From the NCBI RefSeq assembly GCF_010448835.1, contig NZ_CP048409.1:1806001-1870000 (forward strand): a DNA stretch of 64,000 nucleotides, written 5' to 3'. The notes beneath the pieces were generated by a model. It did no database searches and was not told where the DNA came from. It saw only the letters and a program-made list of their open reading frames with translations. Made by a program: the position numbers and the translations under genes. Origin of the DNA: Draconibacterium halophilum (GTDB lineage Bacteria; Bacteroidota; Bacteroidia; Bacteroidales; Prolixibacteraceae). Below, one piece after another: positions 24,342 through 33,708 of the stretch; position 1 is the first letter of the stretch; every line of letters begins with the position of its first letter.

Positions 24342-24489
24342 ATTTGTTTTCCAAAAATGCGGTGCAAATATAGTATTTATTTTTATTTCGAGTAACCATT
24401 TCTGCAAAATTTCAAATTATCTTTATTCCTGTGTTTTTAACCAGTTGTAAGTTACGTTCTTATTAATTATATTGCCAAAAATCAAACAT

Positions 24490-24867
24490 ATGACTAGTAA
24501 AGTTAAGATTAACCTGGAATACATTGTTAACTGTTCTCCCAAAGTGCTCTATAACAGACTAAATACGGCCTCGGGATTAACAGAGTGGTTTGCCGATGAT
24601 GTGCGTGTAAGAGGAAAACATTATACTTTTATATGGGAAGGATCGGAGCAAACCGCGGAGATGACTTTGCACAAAGAAAATCGTTTGGTTAGGTTTAGCT
24701 GGGTTGATGAAGAAGAAACTTACTTCGAATTTAAGATAACACGGGATGAACTTACCAGTGATGTTTCTCTTTTGATTACAGATTTTGCTGATGAAGATGA
24801 AATCGATGAAACACGAGGTTTATGGGATTCGCAAATTGCTGAATTAAAACATGTATTAGGTTCATAA
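24490..24867 (+). CDS. START-like (AHSA1-related) domain protein
   Basis: A 125-residue soluble protein with the helix-grip fold signature of START/Bet v1-like proteins: an opening strand VKINLEYIVNCSPKVLYNRL, GLTEWFADDV, and a long C-terminal helix (WDSQIAELKHVLGS). It belongs to the small Bacteroidota START-like family of unknown ligand. ATG at 24490 is chosen over the in-frame TTG at 24472. It is a stand-alone gene between tRNA-Met and the LptF-type permease. Confidence 0.85.
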   Translation: MTSKVKINLEYIVNCSPKVLYNRLNTASGLTEWFADDVRVRGKHYTFIWEGSEQTAEMTLHKENRLVRFSWVDEEETYFEFKITRDELTSDVSLLITDFADEDEIDETRGLWDSQIAELKHVLGS

Positions 24868-24984
24868 GTCGTTTATTCCCAATTATTGAAAGCCGTATTC
24901 CGGTGTCAATAACGTTTCTTAACCTTTTTTACTTTACTAATTCCTAAAATAACTTAGTTTTGTAAGCGTTTCCAGAATGAAAGA

Positions 24985-26472
24985 ATGTACATGAAACGTC
25001 TACACCTTTTTGTTATAAAATCTTTTTTAGGTCCATTTTTTATGACCTTTTTTATTGTGCTTTTCGTGCTGCTTATGCAGTTCCTGTGGAAGTATGTAGA
25101 CGATCTGGTGGGCAAGGGGCTCGATTTTAAAGTATTGGGCGAAATGATGTTTTATGCATCCTTTGCTTTACTTCCACTGGCTTTTCCACTGGCAATGCTG
25201 TTGGCATCAATTATGACCTTTGGTGCATTGGGCGAAAATTACGAGTTAGTTGCGATGAAAGCTTCAGGAATTTCACTTTTCCGAATTATGAAGCCATTAA
25301 TCGTTATTGCCGTGCTTATTACCGGAACCGCCTTCTATTTCTCCAATAATATTCTCCCTAAAACTAATCTGAAATTTTCAACACTTCTGTACAGTGTTAA
25401 GAAGCAAAGGCCCGAGCTGGTTTTGCAAGAAGGTGTTTTTACTAACGAAATGGATGGTTACAGTATTAAAGTTGGTCGTAGAGATAACGATACAAAAATG
25501 TTATACGATCTGCTGATTTACGACCACACAAAGAATAAACCCAACGAAAGTGTTACCGTAGCCGATTCAGGATTGTTGCGAATAACGGAAGACAAAAAGT
25601 ACATGGTGCTTAACCTTTATAGCGGAGTAACTTATCAGGAGCAAAAATCGCAGGATCGAACTAAAACGGAAACGTATCCATATCAGCGAAATCGTTTTGA
25701 AGAACAGACTATCCGGGTAAAAGTCCGCAATTTTGAATTTAACCGTCGCGATGAAAGTATCTTTAAGAACCAGTATCGGATGCTCACTATCGATCAGTTG
25801 GAGACTGCCGATGACAGCTTGACCGATGATTATTACGACCGGTTAAGAAATTACATGATGCAGATTAATATAACCCCAACAATAACGCGAAGAATGTACA
25901 ACCTTACCGCAAAAGCTGATTCGTTGAAACGTGATATTGTCGATTCAAAAGCCGATTCGATATTCGATTTTGATGCCTATTATAGTGGTCTCGATAAATG
26001 GGTGCAGGCCGATATTGCTAAAAGTGCACTCGACCGGGCTCGAAGCAATATGCAACAGATAAATATGTTCCAGGGGCAGCTTTATAGCAAAAAGAAAATG
26101 CTGAATAAGTACCGGATGGAGCGCCATCGAAAGTTTACACTATCAATAGCTGTGCTCATCTTCTTTTTTATCGGTGCACCTTTAGGGGCAATTATTCGTA
26201 AAGGAGGATTGGGAATGCCAGTGGTGGTATCAATTTTCTTATTCATTTTATATTACATTGTTTCCATGAGTGGAGAAAAGACTGCGCGCGAGGATGTTTG
26301 GGCAATGTTTAACGGTATGTGGTTTTCTTCCTATATTTTTCTCCCTGTCGGCGTGTGGTTAAGCTATAAAGCAGCAACCGATTCGGCTATTATGTCGGCC
26401 GAAACCTATACGAAGTTTTTTGCCCGTTTGGGGCTAGGAAGGTTTTTCTCAAAAAAGAAATCAAACGATTAA
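24985..26472 (+). CDS. LptF/LptG family permease
   Basis: An inner-membrane subunit of the LptB2FG lipopolysaccharide extractor. It has N-terminal helices (LHLFVIKSFLGPFFMTFFIVLF, a hydrophobic pair near 55-75 and 95-115), a periplasmic domain (about 120-375) and three C-terminal helices with GAPLGAIIRKGGLGMPVVVS, the conserved loop of YjgP/YjgQ proteins. At 495 residues it is longer than E. coli LptF (366), because the Bacteroidota form has an extended periplasmic region with a helical insertion. TAGTTTTG at 24955-24962 is a likely -7 box. It is followed after six bases by two glycosyltransferase genes, forming an envelope operon. Confidence 0.92.
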   Translation: MYMKRLHLFVIKSFLGPFFMTFFIVLFVLLMQFLWKYVDDLVGKGLDFKVLGEMMFYASFALLPLAFPLAMLLASIMTFGALGENYELVAMKASGISLFRIMKPLIVIAVLITGTAFYFSNNILPKTNLKFSTLLYSVKKQRPELVLQEGVFTNEMDGYSIKVGRRDNDTKMLYDLLIYDHTKNKPNESVTVADSGLLRITEDKKYMVLNLYSGVTYQEQKSQDRTKTETYPYQRNRFEEQTIRVKVRNFEFNRRDESIFKNQYRMLTIDQLETADDSLTDDYYDRLRNYMMQINITPTITRRMYNLTAKADSLKRDIVDSKADSIFDFDAYYSGLDKWVQADIAKSALDRARSNMQQINMFQGQLYSKKKMLNKYRMERHRKFTLSIAVLIFFFIGAPLGAIIRKGGLGMPVVVSIFLFILYYIVSMSGEKTAREDVWAMFNGMWFSSYIFLPVGVWLSYKAATDSAIMSAETYTKFFARLGLGRFFSKKKSND

Positions 26473-26478
26473 GCCGGA

Positions 26479-27681
26479 ATGAACATATTGCAGGTAACAA
26501 ATAAGGTTCCTTTTCCAGCCAAGGATGGTGGGGCCATTGCCTGTATGAATTTAACAAAAGGATTTTCGCAGCTGGGAAATAAGGTGACCGTGCTGGCAAT
26601 GAACACTATAAAACATCATGTTCAACTCGATGAGATTCCCGAAGAAATAAAACAATTAGCCACATTTAAATTGGTGGATGTTCCGGCAAAAATAAATGTT
26701 TTCGAAGCTTTGGTAAATCTTATATTTTCGCGGCAACCTTATAATGCCGTTCGGTTTATTGATAAAAAATTTAGTGAAGCACTGGAAGACTTGTTAAGCA
26801 AAAACCAATTCGATATCGTTCAACTGGAAGGACTTTATGTGTGCCCATATATTCCATTAATACGAAAAAACTCAAATGCAACGGTGGTTTATCGTGCTCA
26901 TAACGTTGAGTTTGAAATTTGGAAACGGACGGCAAAATTGGCGCATGGTTTGAAAAAATTATACCTACAAAATCTTTCAAAAAGGATAAAACGTTTTGAA
27001 ACCCGGTTGTTGAACACGTATGATATTTTGGTTCCGATTACAGACAGAGACGGCGATATTTTAAACCGTTTGGGAAATGTGAAAGATAAACAGGCTTCCC
27101 AAACCGGTATTGATTTATCAAGTCTTCTTACGGATGCAACAAACCTCAATTTTCCATCACTTTTTCATATCGGATCGTTGGAATGGGCCCCCAACCAGGA
27201 AGGTGTTTTGTGGTTTGTCGAGAATTGCTGGCCGAAAATCCATGAAAAATACCCTGATTTACGTTTTTATGTAGCCGGAAGAAATGCTCCAAAGTGGTTT
27301 GCCGATAAGTTGGATGTTGATGGTGTTGTTTTTGAGGGAGAAGTTGCCGATGCTTACCAGTTTATGAATTCAAAAGCTGTTATGATTGTTCCGCTGTTTT
27401 CGGGGAGTGGTATGCGCATAAAAATTATTGAAGGAATGGCACTCGGAAAATCTATTGTATCTACATCGATTGGGGCAGAAGGCATTGACATTACAGATGG
27501 TGAAAATGTTTTAGTAGCTAACGATTCGAATGGCTTTGTGCATGCTGTTTTTAGCTTGATTGAAGATCGTAACTTATTTGAACGCATAGGAAAAAATGCA
27601 ACTCTTTTTATCCAACAGAATTTTGATAATTTAGCAATAACGAAAAAGCTAATCGAATTTTACAAACAAAACATTAAATGA
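26479..27681 (+). CDS. Glycosyltransferase family 4 (GT-B)
   Basis: A 400-residue retaining glycosyltransferase with the GT-B fold: an N-terminal acceptor domain (VPFPAKDGGAIACMNLTKGF is the glycine-rich opening) and a C-terminal nucleotide-sugar domain with FSGSGMRIKIIEGMALGKSIV, carrying the conserved Glu residues, and GAEGIDITDGENVLVAND. This resembles the PEP-CTERM/XrtA-type sugar transferase subgroup. It starts six bases after the LptF-type permease and overlaps the next glycosyltransferase by four bases. The sugar and acceptor are unknown. Confidence 0.92.
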   Translation: MNILQVTNKVPFPAKDGGAIACMNLTKGFSQLGNKVTVLAMNTIKHHVQLDEIPEEIKQLATFKLVDVPAKINVFEALVNLIFSRQPYNAVRFIDKKFSEALEDLLSKNQFDIVQLEGLYVCPYIPLIRKNSNATVVYRAHNVEFEIWKRTAKLAHGLKKLYLQNLSKRIKRFETRLLNTYDILVPITDRDGDILNRLGNVKDKQASQTGIDLSSLLTDATNLNFPSLFHIGSLEWAPNQEGVLWFVENCWPKIHEKYPDLRFYVAGRNAPKWFADKLDVDGVVFEGEVADAYQFMNSKAVMIVPLFSGSGMRIKIIEGMALGKSIVSTSIGAEGIDITDGENVLVANDSNGFVHAVFSLIEDRNLFERIGKNATLFIQQNFDNLAITKKLIEFYKQNIK

Positions 27682-28868
27682 TCTTAAGCGTTTTTTTCTG
27701 GATATTTTTATTCTTATTGTTTTATACCTATGTCGGGTATGCGCTTGTTTTGTGGTTTTTTGTCGGTCTAAAGAAATTGTTCGGGAGTCGGAAGGTTTTA
27801 GTTGAAAATGAAGCGTACGAGCCCGAAGTTTGTTTATTTGTAACTGCTTTTAATGAGAAAGATTACATTGATCAGAAAGTGGAAAATGCGTTTTCGCTTG
27901 ATTATCCCAAAGATAAAATTCAATATGTGTGGGTTACCGACGGCTCGGATGATGGGAGCCCGGAGTTGTTAAAAAAAATAGAAGAGCTGGAAGTTTATCA
28001 TCAGCCGGAGCGACGCGGGAAAATGCATGCCATGAACCGGGGGATGAAATTTGTTAAAGCGCCCATTGTAATCTTTTCCGATTCGAACACTTTGCTGGGG
28101 AAACAATCCATTCGCGAGATTGTAAATTGTTTTAGCAACCCAAATGTTGGTTGTGTGGCAGGAGAGAAGCGCATTGTTCAGAAAGATGAAGAAGCAGCTG
28201 CCGGCGCCGGTGAAGGATTGTACTGGAAAATGGAATCGTGGATAAAGCGTAAGGACTGGGAATTAAATTCGGCAGTTGGGGCAGTTGGCGAGCTGTTTGC
28301 CATAAGAACTGAGCTTTTTGAGAATGTTGAAACCGATACTTTACTCGATGATTTTATTATTTCGTTGCGCATTGCTCAAAGCGGATACAAAATCGCCTAT
28401 GCACCAAATGCCTATGCCGAAGAAACAGCCTCGTTTAATGTAAAAGAGGAGCTAAAACGTAAAGTAAGAATTGCTGCCGGAGGAATTCAAACTATTGTAC
28501 GATTGAAAGGATTGCTCAATCCATTTAAAAACGGCATATTGAGCTGGCAGTATTTTTCGCATAAGGTATTGCGCTGGGCTTTTGCTCCACCGGCTTTGTT
28601 CCTTTTGTTTTTAACAAATTTGTTTCTCGTATTAAATAACGATCTGTGGAGTGTGAGTAATTTTTATGGATTTGTTTTCTATCTGCAGGTTTTGTGCTAC
28701 CTGGCCGCTGCTTTAGGTTGGTACTTTGAGAACAGAAAAGTACGGATGAAAGTGTTATTTGTTCCTTATTATTTTTTGATGATCAATTATGCAGCAATTC
28801 TTGGTATTGTTCGGTATGTAAAAGGCCAACAGTCCGTAAATTGGGAAAAATCGAAAAGAGCGGGGTAG
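27678..28868 (+). CDS. Membrane glycosyltransferase family 2
   Basis: A 396-residue processive-type GT-A enzyme. An N-terminal transmembrane helix (about 4-26) is followed by a GT2 catalytic domain (about 48-270) with FVTAFNEKDYI, VWVTDGSDDGS (nucleotide-binding Asp), the FSDSNT DxD-like motif and LLDDFIISLRIAQSGYK, holding the catalytic Asp. Two or three C-terminal helices lie between about 300 and 380. The layout matches hyaluronan or poly-GlcNAc synthase-like proteins (BcsA/IcaA relatives), although the QxxRW motif is replaced by KRKVRIAAGG. Translationally coupled (ATGA overlap) to the GT4 gene. Confidence 0.92.
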   Translation: MILSVFFWIFLFLLFYTYVGYALVLWFFVGLKKLFGSRKVLVENEAYEPEVCLFVTAFNEKDYIDQKVENAFSLDYPKDKIQYVWVTDGSDDGSPELLKKIEELEVYHQPERRGKMHAMNRGMKFVKAPIVIFSDSNTLLGKQSIREIVNCFSNPNVGCVAGEKRIVQKDEEAAAGAGEGLYWKMESWIKRKDWELNSAVGAVGELFAIRTELFENVETDTLLDDFIISLRIAQSGYKIAYAPNAYAEETASFNVKEELKRKVRIAAGGIQTIVRLKGLLNPFKNGILSWQYFSHKVLRWAFAPPALFLLFLTNLFLVLNNDLWSVSNFYGFVFYLQVLCYLAAALGWYFENRKVRMKVLFVPYYFLMINYAAILGIVRYVKGQQSVNWEKSKRAG

Positions 28869-29089
28869 TTTATTTTCCGGTTAATGGTTAAAAGCCTTCA
28901 ATTTTATCGCAGCTACTTTAGTTTCTATAAATATTATTTAATCTCGGAAATGTAACGTTTGAAGTGCAAAGTTAAACATGACCTTAGATACCTCATGTTT
29001 ACAACTTCGTACTTTAGGCCAATTAGTGGTGCAATGACAGAATTTTGTTCGATTTTTAAAACTATGTATTTTTTAATGTGTCGTGTTTT

Positions 29090-29767
29090 TTATTCTTTAT
29101 TCTCTTCATAAAAGCGTTTTTCAAGCAACTCACTTCTTTTAAAGGTTTTTCGTATCCATTCCATTTTTAGTTCCGCTTTTTCGTCATCGCTTAGTTGCCA
29201 GCCAAGATCATTGCTGGCTCTCATCTTCAGAGTAAGGTGATGCAGTATTATTGCTGCCGAAACAGAGATATTAAAACTTTCGGTAAAACCATACATCGGT
29301 ATTTTCAAGAATTCATCTGCTTCCTGCATAATCGTTTCCGTTATTCCCGGAAGTTCCGATCCGAATACCAGTGCCGTTTTCCCTTTTGCAATGTCAAAAT
29401 CCTGTAATTCCTGATCGTCGGTGTGCGGAGTAGTTGCAACAATTCGGTAGCCCTGTTTTTTTAGTCCTTGAATTACTTCAATACTGTTGTTTTCCGCGTT
29501 GTTGTATTTGTGCAGCGACAACCATTTTGAAGCTCCCATGGCAATTTCGCGGTTAACCTGAAATTCGTTACGGTCTTCAATAATATGTACATCCTGAATG
29601 CCAAAACAATCGCAGGTGCGTAAAACTGCACTTGCATTTTGTTTCTGATAGATATCTTCCAATACAATAGTAAGGTGTTTGGTGCGCATATTTAATGCCT
29701 TGTCAAAAAGTTCAAGACGCTTTGGCGTAAGGTAGCCCGACAGGTATTCAAGAAGTTTATAGTTCAT
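29090..29767 (-). CDS. trmH: TrmH-type SPOUT RNA methyltransferase
   Basis: A 225-residue SpoU family enzyme that most resembles tRNA (guanosine-18-2'-O-)-methyltransferase TrmH: motif 1 IYQKQNASAVLRTCDCFGI with the catalytic Arg, motif 2 ALVFGSELPGIT, motif 3 IPMYGFTESFNISVSAAI. A C-terminal basic extension of about 45 residues is typical of TrmH and absent from RlmB. It is the second SpoU enzyme in the window, distinguished from rlmB by lacking the N-terminal L30e-like domain. Confidence 0.88.
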   Translation of the reverse strand: MNYKLLEYLSGYLTPKRLELFDKALNMRTKHLTIVLEDIYQKQNASAVLRTCDCFGIQDVHIIEDRNEFQVNREIAMGASKWLSLHKYNNAENNSIEVIQGLKKQGYRIVATTPHTDDQELQDFDIAKGKTALVFGSELPGITETIMQEADEFLKIPMYGFTESFNISVSAAIILHHLTLKMRASNDLGWQLSDDEKAELKMEWIRKTFKRSELLEKRFYEENKE

Positions 29768-29795
29768 ATTAGTTAGTGTATGATTTAGTTAAATG

Positions 29796-29822
29796 AAAAA
29801 GGGAAGCGTTTAGCTTCCCTTT
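29796..29822 (-). terminator. Terminator of the HU gene
   Basis: AAAGGGAAGC/GCTTCCCTTT (29798-29807, 29813-29822) with a five-base loop. On the minus strand it is followed by further T residues, 30 bases past the HU stop. Confidence 0.88.
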
Positions 29823-29851
29823 AATCAGTTTCTTTTACCAACTTGTATAAG

Positions 29852-30124
29852 TTACGATACAGCATCAGCTAATTCAGCACCAGCTTTAAATTTTACAACT
29901 TTTTTTGCTGGAATAGTAATTTCTTTTCCTGTTTGAGGATTTCTACCAGTTCTGGCACCACGTTCAGTAACAGAGAAAGAGCCAAATCCAATAAGAGCAA
30001 CACGGTCCCCAGCTTTAAGAGCATCAGTAGTAGCACCTACAAATGCGTCAAGAGCTTTTTTAGCATCAGCTTTACTAAGGCCTGCTTTTTCGGCCATCGC
30101 ATCAAGTAATTGAGCTTTGTTCAT
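29852..30124 (-). CDS. hup: HU family DNA-binding protein
   Basis: A 90-residue nucleoid protein with all HU features: N-terminal helices MNKAQLLDAMAEKAGLSKAD, GFGSFSVTERGARTGRNPQTGKEI containing the RxxxxxNPxT DNA-intercalating loop (with GRNPQTG), and the C-terminal KKVVKFKAGAEL. Length is typical of HU rather than IHF. A strong terminator follows it and no partner gene is present. Confidence 0.97.
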   Translation of the reverse strand: MNKAQLLDAMAEKAGLSKADAKKALDAFVGATTDALKAGDRVALIGFGSFSVTERGARTGRNPQTGKEITIPAKKVVKFKAGAELADAVS

Positions 30125-30367
30125 AAGGTAAAATTTTAAATAATTAATTAAGTGATTGAAAATAAATAACTTAGTTCTATGTACTTTGTAAAGAATATTC
30201 TGAATCTTTCTGCTTTTTCAAGGGTTAAAATTCGTCAAACATTCAGTAAAATCAAGCGTTTCAGAGAACTTTTCTAACTTTTAGCTAAATTCATAAATAT
30301 GTTTTAAAAAACCAAACCCTGGCTCCCTTTTTTTTTAAGTAATTTCTGAAAAATTTGTCAAAAAGTG

Positions 30368-30398
30368 TTTTGTACTTAAAAAAAATAATCTACTTTTG
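30368..30398 (+). promoter_or_regulatory. Promoter of tRNA-Ser
   Basis: TTTTG (30368-30372), an 18-base spacer and TACTTTTG (30391-30398) match the Bacteroidota -33/-7 consensus; the tRNA begins eleven bases downstream. Confidence 0.8.
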
Positions 30399-30408
30399 CA
30401 CCGCATCT

Positions 30409-30493
30409 GGAGAGATGGCAGAGTGGTCGAATGCGGCGGTCTTGAAAACCGTTGTACCGCGAGGTACCGGGGGTTCGAATCCCTCTCTCTCCG
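30409..30493 (+). tRNA. tRNA-Ser (UGA)
   Basis: An 85-base class II tRNA: acceptor GGAGAGA/TCTCTCC, anticodon stem-loop GCGGT-CTTGAAA-ACCGT giving UGA, long variable arm TGTACCGCGAGGTACC, T loop TTCGAAT, discriminator G, all as expected for serine. CCA is not encoded. Confidence 0.96.
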
Positions 30494-30852
30494 CAAGAAT
30501 CCATCGAAGTTTTTTCGATGGATTTTTTTTGCTCCAACATGTTGATAACTTTTTGCGGGAAACCGATTTTAAGTTGCTCTTAGTTAGGCAAATATAGGCT
30601 TCGGGTCTCTTTTTTGTTTACTTTTTCGGGAATTATGTTCCAAAATTTAGAGATTGAACGAATAATGTTGTTGGGAAAACGAAATTTTACCCTACTTTAA
30701 GAGTTCGTTTATTCTTATTTGAGTTTAATCATTTGCTGAAAAATTTCAAAGATAAATTCCTAAAATGTGTTGGGTGAGTATTTGCAATAAATTTCTTCAC
30801 CGGCTTAGGTAATTAGAATTGAATTACTATATTTGCACTCGCAAAAAGAAAC
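30494..30852. other. Spacer between tRNA-Ser and tRNA-Trp
   Basis: It contains the tRNA-Ser terminator at its left end and a TATATTTG box at 30828-30835 that is the likely -7 element of tRNA-Trp. Between them I see only AT-rich sequence without coding character. Confidence 0.6.
30498..30530 (+). terminator. Terminator after tRNA-Ser
   Basis: AATCCATCGAA/TTCGATGGATT with a five-base loop, followed by T8. Confidence 0.92.
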
Positions 30853-30925
30853 ACGGGTGTAGCTCAGTTGGCAGAGCACTGGTCTCCAAAACCAGGTGTC
30901 GGGAGTTCGAGTCTCTCCTCCCGTG
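30853..30925 (+). tRNA. tRNA-Trp (CCA)
   Basis: A 73-base cloverleaf: acceptor ACGGGTG/CTCCCGT with one T-T mismatch at pair 6, D arm GCTCAGTTGGCAGAGC, anticodon stem-loop CTGGT-CTCCAAA-ACCAG giving CCA, T loop TTCGAGT, discriminator G as in bacterial tRNA-Trp. Confidence 0.94.
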
Positions 30926-30934
30926 CGAAAGCAC

Positions 30935-30965
30935 AAAAGGTCTTACTTTAGTAAGGCCTTTTTTA
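30935..30965 (+). terminator. Terminator after tRNA-Trp
   Basis: AAAAGG(T)CTTAC-TTTA-GTAAG(G)CCTTTT hairpin running into a T tract, ten bases after the tRNA. Confidence 0.85.
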
Positions 30966-31038
30966 TTGAATAAATTTCCTGACAGAAATCGTTAGATCTT
31001 CAGCTTTTAAGTGTTATTTTCACAACAAATTCGAGCCA

Positions 31039-31755
31039 ATGCAAATCGATGTTTTTATTCCTTGTTTTATCGATCAGTTTTATCCTGAAACTGCTGGAAG
31101 TTTTGTTAAACTGCTGGAAAAGGTAGGGTGCGATGTAAAATATAATCCAAAACAAACTTGCTGCGGGCAGCCGGCTTTTAATAGTGGTTACTGGGATGAG
31201 GCAAAAACGGTGGCCAAAAAATTTCTCAAAGATTTTGAACAGGCAAGTGTCGTGGTGGCACCTTCTGCATCTTGCACCGGATTTATTCGAAACTATTACC
31301 ACAAATTGTTTGAAGAAGAGGAGGAGTTGCTGAGAATGACAAATAAGACCAGGAAAAAGGTATTTGAGTTTACCGATTTTTTGGTGAATCATTTAAAAGT
31401 AACAGATGTTGGAGCAGATTTTAATCATAAAGTTACTTTCCATGATTCGTGTGCCGGTTTGCGCGAATATGGAATTAAAGAGGAGCCCCGAAAATTATTG
31501 AGTGAAGTGAGAGGTCTGGAATTGATAGAGATGGAAAATCTGGAAACATGTTGTGGTTTTGGAGGAACATTTGCTGCCAAATTTCATAACATTTCAACGG
31601 CTATGACGGAGCAAAAAGTTGAAAATGCACTAAAAACAGGAGCCGAATATATTGTATCTACCGAAGCATCTTGCCTGATGAATATGAATGCTTATATTCA
31701 AAAACAAAAGCTTCCCATAAAAACCATACATTTGGTTGATATTCTTGCCGGATAA
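31039..31755 (+). CDS. LutA/YkgE-type (Fe-S)-binding protein
   Basis: A 238-residue protein with two cysteine-rich CCG domains: IPCFIDQFYP (C9) with CCGQPAFNSG near 42-51, and FHDSCAGLRE with CCGFGGTFA near 175-183. This is the LutA/GlcF/heterodisulfide-reductase-B fold that binds a non-cubane or [4Fe-4S] cluster. In Bacillus, LutA works with LutB and LutC to oxidise L-lactate. Here no lutB or lutC follows (the next gene is on the opposite strand), so the copy is either an orphan or pairs with distant subunits. Confidence 0.9.
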   Translation: MQIDVFIPCFIDQFYPETAGSFVKLLEKVGCDVKYNPKQTCCGQPAFNSGYWDEAKTVAKKFLKDFEQASVVVAPSASCTGFIRNYYHKLFEEEEELLRMTNKTRKKVFEFTDFLVNHLKVTDVGADFNHKVTFHDSCAGLREYGIKEEPRKLLSEVRGLELIEMENLETCCGFGGTFAAKFHNISTAMTEQKVENALKTGAEYIVSTEASCLMNMNAYIQKQKLPIKTIHLVDILAG

Positions 31756-31823
31756 ATCGAAAAACTGCTAAATTGTAAAATTGAAAAACTCGCCACTTGT
31801 AACTAGGTGCACCTAGCCATTGG

Positions 31824-33647
31824 TTAAAACATTTGCATTCCGTGCAGTTTCTTATAACGTCCGCCAAGCTCCATTAATTCTTCGTGTGTGCCTTGTTCCA
31901 CAATTTCTCCTTCGTGCAATACACAAATCAGATTGGCATGTTTAATTGTTGATAAGCGGTGCGCAATTACCAGCGAAGTTCTGTTTTTCATTAAGTTCTC
32001 CAAGGCCTCTTGTACCAGTTTTTCCGATTCGGTATCCAATGCCGAGGTGGCTTCATCCAATATCAAAATTGGAGGATTCCGCAAGATGGCACGAGCTATA
32101 GACAAACGCTGCTTTTGCCCGCCGGAAAGTTTATCTCCTCGATCTCCAATTACAGTGTCGTAACCGTTTTCTGTTGCAAGAATAAAATCGTGCGCATTGG
32201 CAATTTTAGCGGCTAGTATAATGGCTTCATCACTGGTGTCTTCAATTCCAAAAGCAATGTTATTTCTTATGGTGTCGTTAAATAATATAGGCTCCTGGTT
32301 AACGTTTCCGATCAGGTTGCGTAACGATTTCAGTTTCAGGTCGCGAATATCGGTGCCATCTACCTCGATATTACCTTTTGTAATGTCCCAGAAACGCGGC
32401 AACAGATCAACCATAGTGGTTTTTCCACTGCCCGAAGAGCCAACCAGTGCAACGGTTGTTCCTTTCGGAATATCAAGACTTACATTGGAGAGTACCTCTG
32501 CTTTATTGTAAGCAAAAGTTACATTCTTGTATACAATATCTTTTTCGAACGACAGGATTTCTTTGGCATCTTTCTTATCAACAATTGTTATTTCAGCAGA
32601 AAGAACATGATCGATCCGTTGCATGGAGGCCAGTCCTTTTTCAACACTGTATAGTGCCGTAGAGAATGCTTTTGCCGGATTAATAATACCATAAAAGAAT
32701 ACCATGTAGCCGATAAATTCGGATGCTGTGAGCGAGGAGTTGCTTCCGCCAAGAATAATTCGTCCGCCATACCACAACACGATAACAATTACAATGGTGC
32801 CCATAAACTCACTGGCCGGGTGTGCCAAATGGCGACGCCACATCAGGCGATTCATTATCAGGCGGTAATTCTCGTTTTCATTCTGAAAACGTCCGATAGC
32901 TTTCTCTTCGGCATTAAACGATTTGATAATCCGTAATCCGGAAAGGTCTTCTTCAATAATTGACAGAATTTCGCCCAACTTATTTTGTCCTTTTTTTGAC
33001 ACACGTTTCAGGCTGCGGCCAATTCGCCCGATAATAAAACCAGTAACCGGTAACATAATAAACACAAAAAGTGTTAGCGACCAACTCATGTAAATCATAA
33101 CACTAAGGAATACGATTATGAGAATAGGGTTTTTAATCATCATACCCAGCGAGTTGGCAACAGAATTTTCCACTTCCTGCACATCGCTTGTGATGCGGGC
33201 CATAATGTCGCCTTTTCGTTCTTCCGAAAAATAACCAAGAGGCAGCCCGATAATCTTCTTATATATTAGTGACCGGATGTCATAAACAACACCGTTTCGT
33301 AAGGCAATAAGTACAAAATCTGCCAGGTACGTAAACCCAACTTTAAAGAGGGTGGCAATTACCAAAATTGCTCCAATTAGCAGCAAGGCATCTTGTTGGC
33401 CGTGTTCAATAATAAAAGAACTGATGTAATAGTTTACATTATTTGTTATTGAATCGGCAGTAAACGCCCATTCCATTTTTTCGGTTACCAGCTCTTTTGT
33501 TTGGAACAAAATATCAAGCGCTGGAATTAGCATGGCAAACGAAAAGGTGCCGAAAAGCGCACCTAAAATATTGTAGATAATATTCATGACGACTTTCCAC
33601 CGATAAGGCGGAACAAATCGTTTCATGAGTTTTAAGAATTCTTTCAT
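31824..33647 (-). CDS. ABC exporter, MsbA-like half-transporter
   Basis: A 607-residue fused permease-ATPase. The six-helix transmembrane domain (about 15-320) is followed by a nucleotide-binding domain (about 350-600) with Walker A VGSSGSGKTT, signature LSGGQKQR, ILDEATSALD and the H-loop VIAHRLST. Length and the homodimeric layout match lipid A/multidrug exporters such as MsbA. The substrate cannot be assigned from sequence; lipid A core flipping is the likeliest in a Gram-negative Bacteroidota. It lies downstream of purB on the same strand (61 bases). Confidence 0.92.
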   Translation of the reverse strand: MKEFLKLMKRFVPPYRWKVVMNIIYNILGALFGTFSFAMLIPALDILFQTKELVTEKMEWAFTADSITNNVNYYISSFIIEHGQQDALLLIGAILVIATLFKVGFTYLADFVLIALRNGVVYDIRSLIYKKIIGLPLGYFSEERKGDIMARITSDVQEVENSVANSLGMMIKNPILIIVFLSVMIYMSWSLTLFVFIMLPVTGFIIGRIGRSLKRVSKKGQNKLGEILSIIEEDLSGLRIIKSFNAEEKAIGRFQNENENYRLIMNRLMWRRHLAHPASEFMGTIVIVIVLWYGGRIILGGSNSSLTASEFIGYMVFFYGIINPAKAFSTALYSVEKGLASMQRIDHVLSAEITIVDKKDAKEILSFEKDIVYKNVTFAYNKAEVLSNVSLDIPKGTTVALVGSSGSGKTTMVDLLPRFWDITKGNIEVDGTDIRDLKLKSLRNLIGNVNQEPILFNDTIRNNIAFGIEDTSDEAIILAAKIANAHDFILATENGYDTVIGDRGDKLSGGQKQRLSIARAILRNPPILILDEATSALDTESEKLVQEALENLMKNRTSLVIAHRLSTIKHANLICVLHEGEIVEQGTHEELMELGGRYKKLHGMQMF

Positions 33648-33708
33648 TCAATAAAGTTGGAAGTTTGAAGCCCGAAATTCGAAGCGTTCTTTTCCCTTTT
33701 ATTTTTGT

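Noticed and set aside
30355..30597. An 80-residue open frame over tRNA-Ser
   Set aside because: It reads straight through the tRNA and its terminator hairpin; no family features.
31760..31823. Possible small gene after the LutA-like protein
   Set aside because: Only a short AT-rich spacer with frequent stops and a palindromic word GGTGCACC; no frame of useful length.
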